Shown here in pieces: positions 1 to 4,328 of a stretch of 6,961 nt of DNA. The stretch comes from an uncultured Collinsella sp. (GTDB lineage: Bacteria; Actinomycetota; Coriobacteriia; Coriobacteriales; Coriobacteriaceae): NCBI GenBank assembly GCA_900549245.1, contig URNQ01000094.1, forward strand, positions 1 to 6,961, given 5' to 3'. The position numbers and the translations under genes are program-made. Numbering within the stretch: the first letter of the stretch is position 1; the number at the start of each line of letters is the position of its first letter. The notes under the pieces are model-generated. The model had not been told where the DNA came from and did not search any database. It worked only from the letters and a program-made list of their open reading frames with translations.

Positions 1-26
1 TGCCTCCCTTTTCTCGAACCTTAATT

Positions 27-277
27 TCAAAGTCCAAGAAATGGGATGCAGTTCAGCGACGTCCTGTCCCCGACGCGTGCGGCCTCGCGCAGCCATCTGA
101 ACCACATCAGGCAGCTGTGGAGCCTGCGGGTCGATACGCCCTTGAACCTCTCGAGGAAGTGGCCGAGCGAACCCTGCGCTTCAGCATCCTCTGGACCGTG
201 TCCCGCTCGTACCCGGTGAGCCTGCCGTGGGTCCTCGGGACCCCCCTCGCGGCGCCCTTCCCGCCCTTTCCGGACAT
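27..277 (-). pseudogene. Internally deleted transposase remnant (IS30-like, family tentative)
   Basis: Two pieces of a transposase lie on the - strand in different frames, joined near 173-175. The first starts at an ATG (277-275) preceded by a good GGAGG ribosome site and reads about 35 codons, including HGRLTGYERDTVQRMLKRR. This resembles the N-terminal DNA-binding segment of IS30-type transposases. The second piece (about 173-27) reads FLERFKGVSTRRLHSCLMWF and then RWLREAARVGD, ending at a stop at 29-27. This resembles the C-terminal end of transposases that I recall from Coriobacteria. The whole catalytic DDE core is missing, so no active enzyme can be made. Faint inverted ends may survive: TGGGAT at 42-47 against ATTCCCA at 328-334. 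Family assignment is from memory of motifs; an ISL3- or IS1595-like origin is possible. That it is a truncated transposase is fairly likely; the exact family is uncertain. Confidence 0.55.
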
Positions 278-615
278 GGCGTCCTCCGATCTCCCGGGGC
301 CGGCCGATCCGGCCCTCAGGGTATCGGATTCCCAAATTTATCCGTATATGTGCGGATGAATGCGGGAGGCGTTCGGATGAAGTTGTATTCAAGGAAAGAG
401 ACTGACCCTTTGTCGCATTCCGTGCGGGTTATATGCAGGTTTGCCTGCGCACGCTATCATGTATGGGTTAGACCGCAACTATGTACCCCGTACGCGAAGG
501 GATGCGCATGTATCTGAAGATCGACATGCTCTAGCTGGACTTACCCCCGCAATGGCGCCGTGCGCCCCATCAATTCTGCCGATTTTCACCTTCACGCATA
601 TAAAGGAGTCCCGTC
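278..615. other. Intergenic region upstream of prfA, no gene recognised
   Basis: I see no convincing coding sequence here. The stretch holds the presumed outer end of the transposase remnant, then a short repeat cluster: ATCCG (340-344) faces CGGAT (353-357) across 8 nt, and CGGATGAA occurs at 353-360 and again at 374-381, 21 bp apart. A TATCAT hexamer at 455-460 could be a -10 box but has no -35 partner at proper spacing, so I do not call a prfA promoter. The only firm signal is the prfA ribosome binding site AAAGGAG at 602-608, 7 nt before the start codon. Confidence 0.5.
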
Positions 616-1683
616 ATGCGCGACAAGCTCGAAAAGATCATCAAGGCCTACGAGGAGCTCGAGAAGAAGCTTTCCGACCCGGCCGTCGCCTCCGATATCA
701 AGGAGTTCACGCGTCTCAACAAGGAGTACGCGCACCAGTCCGACCTCATCGCCGCCTCGCGCGAGTACATCGGCGCGCTTGATGACATCGAGGCTGCCAA
801 GGAAATGCTCCACGATACTACCGATGCCGATGAGAAGGAGATGCTCCAGATGGACATCTCCGAAAACGAGGCCAAGCTTCCCCAGCTCGAGGAAGACATT
901 AAGTACATGCTCATCCCGAGCGACCCCAACGACGACAAGAACACCATCGTCGAGATTCGCTCCGCCGCCGGTGGCGACGAGGCGGCCATCTTTGCCGGCG
1001 ATCTGTACAAGATGTATCAGCGCTTCTGCGAGTCGCGCGGCTGGAAGACCACCGTGCTCGACTCCAGCCCCAGCGAGGCCGGCGGCTTTAAGTCTATCGA
1101 GTTCAAGGTCGAGGGCGACCGCGTCTACTCCGTCATGAAGTTCGAGTCCGGCGTGCACCGCGTCCAGCGCGTTCCCAAGACCGAGTCCCAGGGCCGTATC
1201 CAGACCTCCACGGCGACCGTCGCCGTACTTCCCGAGGCCGAGGAAATCGACGTTCAGATCAACCAGTCCGACCTGCGCATCGACACCTACTGTGCCTCCG
1301 GCCCTGGCGGTCAGTGCGTTAACACCACCTACTCCGCCGTGCGCATCACCCACCTGCCCACCAACACCGTGGTGCAGTCGCAGGAGCAGCGCTCCCAGAT
1401 TCAGAACCGCGAGGTCTGCATGCAGATGCTGCGCGCCCGTCTGTACGAGATGGAGCTCGAGAAGCAGCAGGCTGAGCTCGGTGCCGAGCGCCAGAGCCAG
1501 ATCGGCCACGGCAACCGTTCCGAGAAGATTCGTACCTACAACCAGCCCCAGGACCGCGTGACCGATCACCGCATCGGTTTCAACTCCACCTACAACGGCG
1601 TCCTCCTGGGCGACCAGCTCGGCACCGTCATCGAGGCACTCGCCGCCGCCGAGCGAGCCGAGAAGCTGGCACAGGCTGTTTAA
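616..1683 (+). CDS. prfA: Peptide chain release factor 1 (RF1)
   Basis: RF1 is a cytoplasmic protein that recognises UAA and UAG stop codons in the ribosomal A site and triggers hydrolysis of peptidyl-tRNA. The 355-residue product has the usual family length and all expected parts: a coiled-coil N-terminal domain (about 1-100), the IVEIRSAAGGDEAAIFAGDL block, the stop-codon recognition tripeptide as PKT (187-189) within RVPKTESQGRIQTS, and the catalytic GGQ at 231-233 within SGPGGQCVNTTYSAVRITHLP. The TYNQPQDRVTDHRIG block near the C-terminus is also typical. It is RF1 rather than RF2 because the recognition loop is of the PxT type, not SPF, and there is no programmed frameshift. The start is supported by AAAGGAG 7 nt upstream. 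Its modifying enzyme, PrmC, is the next gene downstream, but a terminator separates the two. Lys in the middle of PxT (Ala in E. coli) and Cys after GGQ are variants at positions that also vary elsewhere. Confidence 0.97.
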   Translation: MRDKLEKIIKAYEELEKKLSDPAVASDIKEFTRLNKEYAHQSDLIAASREYIGALDDIEAAKEMLHDTTDADEKEMLQMDISENEAKLPQLEEDIKYMLIPSDPNDDKNTIVEIRSAAGGDEAAIFAGDLYKMYQRFCESRGWKTTVLDSSPSEAGGFKSIEFKVEGDRVYSVMKFESGVHRVQRVPKTESQGRIQTSTATVAVLPEAEEIDVQINQSDLRIDTYCASGPGGQCVNTTYSAVRITHLPTNTVVQSQEQRSQIQNREVCMQMLRARLYEMELEKQQAELGAERQSQIGHGNRSEKIRTYNQPQDRVTDHRIGFNSTYNGVLLGDQLGTVIEALAAAERAEKLAQAV

Positions 1684-1711
1684 GTTACGGCGTTTTACCA
1701 AACGCCGTAAC
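1684..1711 (+). repeat. Perfect 12-bp hairpin directly after prfA stop
   Basis: GTTACGGCGTTT (1684-1695) and AAACGCCGTAAC (1700-1711) are perfect reverse complements around a 4-nt TACC loop. The hairpin begins at the base after the prfA stop codon. No T-run follows, so it is not a classical intrinsic terminator. It may protect the mRNA 3' end or help pause polymerase ahead of the real terminator at 1754-1795. The structure is certain; its role is inference. Confidence 0.7.
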
Positions 1712-1731
1712 TGCTCGACGCTGCGCGCCGC

Positions 1732-1817
1732 CCAGAGCGACAATTTGTCATTCAAAAGGCAAGGCATGACCAGAAGGTCTATGCCCTGCCTTTTTCATGC
1801 CAACTTGTTCGCTCTGG
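1732..1817. repeat. Outer inverted repeat enclosing the prfA terminator
   Basis: CCAGAGCGACAA (1732-1743) is matched in reverse by TTGTTCGCTCTGG (1805-1817), with one extra T in the right arm. The pair encloses the terminator hairpin at 1754-1795, giving a nested structure of about 86 bp. The 8-bp core CCAGAGCG/CGCTCTGG recurs as another inverted pair at 4242-4310. It could be a small dispersed repeat or simply an extended terminator stem. Confidence 0.55.
1754..1795 (+). terminator. Rho-independent terminator after prfA, probably bidirectional
   Basis: AAAAGGCAAGGCAT-GACC (1754-1771) pairs with GGTC-TATGCCCTGCCTTTTT (1776-1795) around an AGAA loop. One bulged T and one A-C mismatch interrupt the stem. 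The T5 tail on the + strand and the A4 run at the left base make it usable in both directions. It should end the prfA transcript about 70-110 nt after the stop codon, so prmC needs its own promoter. Confidence 0.85.
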
Positions 1818-2198
1818 ACGTCGCTCGCTGACATTGCCAAAACATCGGCGTTTCCTTGGTTGTCAAATGATCCGTAGGGAGTCATTGGTGACATTGCCTT
1901 GATATTTTATTCAGTCGGCTGTGATGTCATTTGAGCTGCTTACCTGCTTAAGGTAATTGACGGCATATATCTGCTATCGAAAATATTGCTCGAAAAATTG
2001 TCCAAGAAGTCGCGGGGCGATTTTTGATGGGTCGCGCGTCAAGTGATTTGGCAAGTTCTTGGTTAGATATTGGTCAGTTTTGGGGCAACCTTGCCAAAAA
2101 CTTGACGGATGCAGATTTAGACGTCGACGAATGAACACTTCAGGTGGGCTCCAAGCAAAATTCTGGGCTGATTCTCGATAATCGCCTTCAATCGCCCC
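1796..2198. other. Repeat-like, AT-richer spacer between prfA and prmC
   Basis: About 400 bp with no supported gene and visibly lower GC than the flanking genes. It contains a 10-bp direct repeat TGACATTGCC (1829-1838 and 1889-1898, exactly 60 bp apart), an inverted pair TCAAATGA (1863-1870)/TCATTTGA (1927-1934), a small palindrome TTACCT-GCTTA-AGGTAA (1940-1956), and the long stem at 2037-2107. The 7-mer TTGCCAA or its complement appears at 1834, 2048, 2091 and 2199. A - strand open frame (1974-2237) gives a peptide with no domain I can name; it looks to me like a recurring Collinsella intergenic element rather than a gene, but that is from memory only. Confidence 0.5.
2037..2107. repeat. 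Long imperfect inverted repeat upstream of prmC
   Basis: CGTCAAGT-ga-TTTGGCAAG (2037-2055) is the reverse complement of CTTGCCAAA-a-ACTTGACG (2090-2107): 17 paired bases broken only by a small internal loop (GA against A). The apical loop is 34 nt. No T-run follows, so it is not a terminator. The size and form fit the end of a small non-coding mobile or dispersed element, or an RNA hairpin. It lies about 90 bp upstream of the proposed prmC promoter. Confidence 0.65.
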
Positions 2199-2225
2199 TT
2201 GCCAAGCGCTGGCCTCGCTTACAAT
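2199..2225 (+). promoter_or_regulatory. Probable prmC promoter
   Basis: TTGCCA (2199-2204) and TACAAT (2220-2225) make a sigma-70-type pair with a slightly short 15-nt spacer (16 if CTTGCC is used as -35). Transcription would start near 2232, about 40 nt before the prmC start at 2274. Its existence is expected because a strong terminator precedes this region. It also argues against the longer in-frame prmC start at 2199, which would lie upstream of the transcript. Confidence 0.5.
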
Positions 2226-2273
2226 CTGCTCCGACATTCGCGCGCCGTCCGGCGCTTAAGAGGGGAGGGCCCC

Positions 2274-3482
2274 ATGGCAAACGAGATTTGGACCATCAAG
2301 CGTTGTCTCGAGTGGACCAAGGAGTACCTGGCCGAGCGCGGCGAGGAGCACCCCCGTCTTTCTGCCGAGTGGCTGCTGTGCGCCGCCACGGGCCTGGCGC
2401 GCATTGACCTATATATGCGTATGGACGAGACGCTTAACGCGGCCCAGCTCGAGACCATGCATGCGGCCGTCGTTCGTCGCGCCAAAGGCGAGCCGCTGCA
2501 GTACATCACCGGCAGCACGCAGTTTCGCATGATTGACGTCGCGTGCGCTCCCGGTGTGCTCATTCCGCGCCCCGAAACCGAGATGCTCGTCGAGGAAGTC
2601 CTCAATTATCTGGATGCCGAGGTGCTGAGCCCCGAGGCTGCTGCCCGTCAGCGTGTTGAGCTGCCTTGGAACGATGAGGTCGAGGAGGCACGCAAGGCCG
2701 AGGCCGCGCTGGCAGACGAACGGGCGACTGCCGAGCGCCGTGCCGCTAATCTGACGGCTGCCTATGCCGAGGAACTGGCCGATCGCGAGGCCGAGGAAGC
2801 CGCCGCGCAGGCAGCAGAAGCCGAAGCCGCGGAAGCCGCCGAGTCCGAGCTCGACGAATACGGCGTCGCCATCGAGGGTGCCGACCAGGAGACGGCTTTA
2901 GCTCAGGATACCGCTGCGCCTGCCCCAGCCGAGCCCTGCACTGCCCGCGTTCTCGAGGTCGGCTGCGGCACGGGCTGCATTTCGCTCTCCCTTGCCTGGG
3001 AGCGCCGCGGCCACGTTACCTGCACCGCCACCGATATCGAGTCGCGCGCCATCGATCTGGCCACCAAAAACCGCGACACCCTCGGCCTCACGGCAGATGA
3101 GGTTGCCTTTAGCCTCACCAACCTGGTGAGTTCCATTCCCCGCGAAGAGTGGGGCACCTTTGATGTGCTCGTCTCCAACCCACCTTACATCCCGACCGAC
3201 GTCATGCGCTCGCTGCCGCACGAGGTCAAGGACTTTGAGCCCGACCTGGCGCTCGAGGGCGGCGCCGACGGCCTCGATATCTTCCGCCGCCTGCTCAACG
3301 CGGCGCCTTACATGCTGCGCGCCGGCGGCCTGTTTGCCTGCGAGCTCTACGAGGGCGCGCTCGACGCCGCGGCCGAGCTCTGTCGCCAGGCAGGCCTTTC
3401 GGACGTGCGTATCGTCCATGACCTTACCGATCGCCCCCGCATCGTCCGAGCCATCGTCACCGAGCCCAAGCAGCGCCAGTAA
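2274..3482 (+). CDS. prmC: Release-factor glutamine methyltransferase PrmC with an Ala/Glu-rich insert
   Basis: PrmC uses S-adenosylmethionine to N5-methylate the glutamine of the GGQ motif in RF1 and RF2, which raises termination efficiency. The 402-residue product has the family's N-terminal substrate-binding domain (1-110: LLCAATGLARIDLY, RRAKGEPLQYITG, GVLIPRPETEMLVEE) and a class I methyltransferase domain (about 223-402). That domain carries the SAM-binding motif VLEVGCGTGC (226-235), the catalytic NPPY (302-305) that holds the target glutamine, and FEPDLALEGGADGLDIFRRL. Between them lies an unusual stretch (about 117-222) rich in Ala and Glu, probably a charged helix or coiled coil followed by an Ala/Pro linker. 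Typical PrmC is about 280 residues, so the excess is about 100-120. The start is chosen at 2274 because AGGGGAGGG (2261-2269) precedes it; an in-frame ATG at 2199 overlaps the promoter. Its substrate gene prfA lies just upstream. Confidence 0.95.
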   Translation: MANEIWTIKRCLEWTKEYLAERGEEHPRLSAEWLLCAATGLARIDLYMRMDETLNAAQLETMHAAVVRRAKGEPLQYITGSTQFRMIDVACAPGVLIPRPETEMLVEEVLNYLDAEVLSPEAAARQRVELPWNDEVEEARKAEAALADERATAERRAANLTAAYAEELADREAEEAAAQAAEAEAAEAAESELDEYGVAIEGADQETALAQDTAAPAPAEPCTARVLEVGCGTGCISLSLAWERRGHVTCTATDIESRAIDLATKNRDTLGLTADEVAFSLTNLVSSIPREEWGTFDVLVSNPPYIPTDVMRSLPHEVKDFEPDLALEGGADGLDIFRRLLNAAPYMLRAGGLFACELYEGALDAAAELCRQAGLSDVRIVHDLTDRPRIVRAIVTEPKQRQ

Positions 3483-3488
3483 TATTTA

Positions 3489-3500
3489 TTAACTGGTTAA
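3489..3500. promoter_or_regulatory. Small palindrome overlapping the hicAB -35 box
   Basis: TTAAC-TG-GTTAA is an inverted repeat with 5-bp arms that covers the first four bases of the proposed -35 box (TTAACA, 3497-3502). It could be a second, weaker operator half for HicB or HicA-HicB, or just part of an AT-rich UP-like segment. The symmetry is seen directly; operator function is inferred. Confidence 0.4.
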
Positions 3501-3525
3501 CAAAAATTATAAATTAGTTTATAAT
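3497..3525 (+). promoter_or_regulatory. hicAB promoter
   Basis: TTAACA (3497-3502), a 17-nt spacer and a consensus TATAAT (3520-3525) make the best promoter in the window. The first 50 bases after prmC (3481-3530) contain only 7 G or C, and the AT-rich run upstream of -35 could act as an UP element. Transcription should start near 3532, followed by the ribosome site AAAGAGG (3537-3543) 7 nt before hicA. The promoter begins at the prmC stop codon, so the toxin-antitoxin pair is an independent transcription unit. Confidence 0.8.
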
Positions 3526-3526
3526 T
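3505..3526. promoter_or_regulatory. Putative HicB operator palindrome over the -10 box
   Basis: AATTATAAA (3505-3513) and TTTATAATT (3518-3526) are perfect 9-bp inverted arms around TTAG, and the right arm contains the whole -10 TATAAT. Toxin-antitoxin operons are normally autorepressed by the antitoxin or its complex binding a palindrome at the promoter, and this placement would block RNA polymerase directly. Symmetry and position are seen; binding by HicB is inferred from the family. Confidence 0.6.
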
Positions 3527-3550
3527 AGGACGGCTGAAAGAGGTCGGTCC

Positions 3551-3736
3551 ATGCAACCTCTTACCTTTCGGGAAATCATTGCCCTACTCAAGCACGATGG
3601 ATTCGTGAAGGTCGCGCAAGTCGGTAGTCATGCTAAGTATGTTTCTAACGATCGTGTTGTCACCGTGAACGGCTCTGGTGGTGATCGACCAAAGAAGGGC
3701 ACGTGGGCAAGTATTCGTCGCCAAGCTGGATGGTAG
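3551..3736 (+). CDS. hicA: HicA-family mRNA interferase toxin
   Basis: HicA toxins are small double-stranded-RNA-binding-fold RNases that cut mRNA in the ribosome-bound or free state and halt growth until neutralised by HicB. The 61-residue product has the family length and pattern: FREIIALLKHDGFVKVAQVGSH, with the catalytic histidine at H27 in the GSH motif, then a beta strand (RVVTVN), a Gly-rich turn and the closing KKGTWASIRRQAG helix. The second His often seen in the HxGK-like turn is absent (NGSGGDRPKKG). The gene has its own strong promoter and ribosome site and is followed after 11 nt by hicB. Its GC content is about 50 percent, lower than the surrounding genes, which suits horizontal acquisition. 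Confidence 0.88.
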   Translation: MQPLTFREIIALLKHDGFVKVAQVGSHAKYVSNDRVVTVNGSGGDRPKKGTWASIRRQAGW

Positions 3737-3747
3737 TTGGAGGCAAA

Positions 3748-4194
3748 ATGAGGCAGCGATTTACCTATGACTGCGTTCTCATAAAAGAAGACGACGGTTA
3801 CTGCGCTAGCTTCCCGCAGATTCCCGGCGCCTTTGCCGATGGCGATACGCGCGAAGAAGCGATTGCCCATGCTACCGAGGCACTGATGGCGTTTTTGGCC
3901 GACGACCTCAACAACGGTTTGACTCCGGCAGGGTACGAACGCTCGGCCGAGGTCGTGGCCCTTTCAGTCGAAATCGACCACGAGGACGCTCGGGAAGCGG
4001 CGTGCCGAACATTTAAAGACGCAGCGCTGGACCTCAAAGTCTCCGCTCCGCGGATTACCGCGCTGGTCAAAGCCGGAAAGCTCGATGTTGAACTCGTCGA
4101 CGGCCGTCGGATGATAACGATAGACAGCATCGAGCGCTACGCCGCCCAAGAACGCCACGCCGGCAGGCCAAAGAAGTTCGTCACAGTCCAATAA
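3748..4194 (+). CDS. hicB: HicB-family antitoxin with C-terminal helix-turn-helix
   Basis: HicB binds and blocks HicA and represses the hicAB promoter. The 148-residue product starts with the HicB partial RNase-H fold: FTYDCVLIKEDDGYCASFPQ, then IPGAFADGDTREEAIAHATEAL and a helix reaching FLADDLNNG (about 1-60). The middle (65-90) resembles the V-x-V-x-(I/L)D strand seen in longer HicB proteins. The C-terminal part (about 90-132: FKDAALDLKVSAPRITALVK, AGKLDVELVDGRRMITIDSI, ERY) looks like a MerR/excisionase-type HTH_17 module, followed by a basic tail GRPKK. Many HicB proteins instead carry a ribbon-helix-helix or Xre-type HTH. The start at 3748 is preferred because TTGGAGG (3737-3743) lies 4 nt before it; an in-frame ATG at 3703 would sit inside hicA without a ribosome site. 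The domain-family assignment for the C-terminus is tentative. Confidence 0.88.
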   Translation: MRQRFTYDCVLIKEDDGYCASFPQIPGAFADGDTREEAIAHATEALMAFLADDLNNGLTPAGYERSAEVVALSVEIDHEDAREAACRTFKDAALDLKVSAPRITALVKAGKLDVELVDGRRMITIDSIERYAAQERHAGRPKKFVTVQ

Positions 4195-4241
4195 CCCCCT
4201 CACTTTCACCGACTACTAGAGCCGCTCACCAAACCAACATG

Positions 4242-4310
4242 CGCTCTGGGCAAATAGGTTGAACGTTTCGTGCGAGAATGCCCCACAGTAAACAAACTTG
4301 CACCAGAGCG
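4242..4310. repeat. Inverted repeat upstream of the Sua5-family gene
   Basis: CGCTCTGG (4242-4249) and CCAGAGCG (4303-4310) face each other; with one inserted base the match extends inward to CGCTCTGGgCAA against TTGCaCCAGAGCG. The same 8-bp core forms the outer inverted repeat around the prfA terminator (1732-1817), in opposite orientation. The right arm ends next to the ribosome binding site TAAGGGG (4311-4317), so an RNA stem could affect translation of the downstream gene. TTGAAC at 4259-4264 could be a -35 box, but I see no well-spaced -10. Confidence 0.5.
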
Positions 4311-4328
4311 TAAGGGGCTGGCATACAC

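Noticed and set aside
455..460. TATCAT as a prfA -10 box
   Set aside because: TTGCCT (441-446) is only 8 nt away, and no -35-like hexamer lies at 16-18 nt spacing.
502..534. 10-codon mini ORF upstream of prfA (ATG at 502, stop at 532)
   Set aside because: Poorly spaced ribosome site, no recognisable leader-peptide pattern such as repeated codons, and no attenuator after it.
592..1767. 391-codon open frame on the - strand opposite prfA
   Set aside because: It is a shadow of prfA created by GC-biased third positions; the product is a low-complexity Leu/Gly/Val/Asp-rich string with no domain, it runs through the prfA terminator, and prfA on the other strand is unmistakable.
1974..2237. 87-codon - strand open frame between prfA and prmC
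   Set aside because: No ribosome site at its start, no domain recognised, and it overlaps the prmC promoter and the long inverted repeat; treated as part of a possible dispersed repeat, not a gene.
2199..2273. Upstream in-frame ATG extending PrmC by 25 residues
   Set aside because: It coincides with the proposed -35/-10 region, has no ribosome site, and the extra residues do not resemble PrmC; the start at 2274 has AGGGGAGGG in front.
3703..3747. Upstream in-frame ATG extending HicB by 15 residues into hicA
   Set aside because: No ribosome site there; the start at 3748 has TTGGAGG 4 nt upstream and begins at the conserved HicB N-terminal strand.
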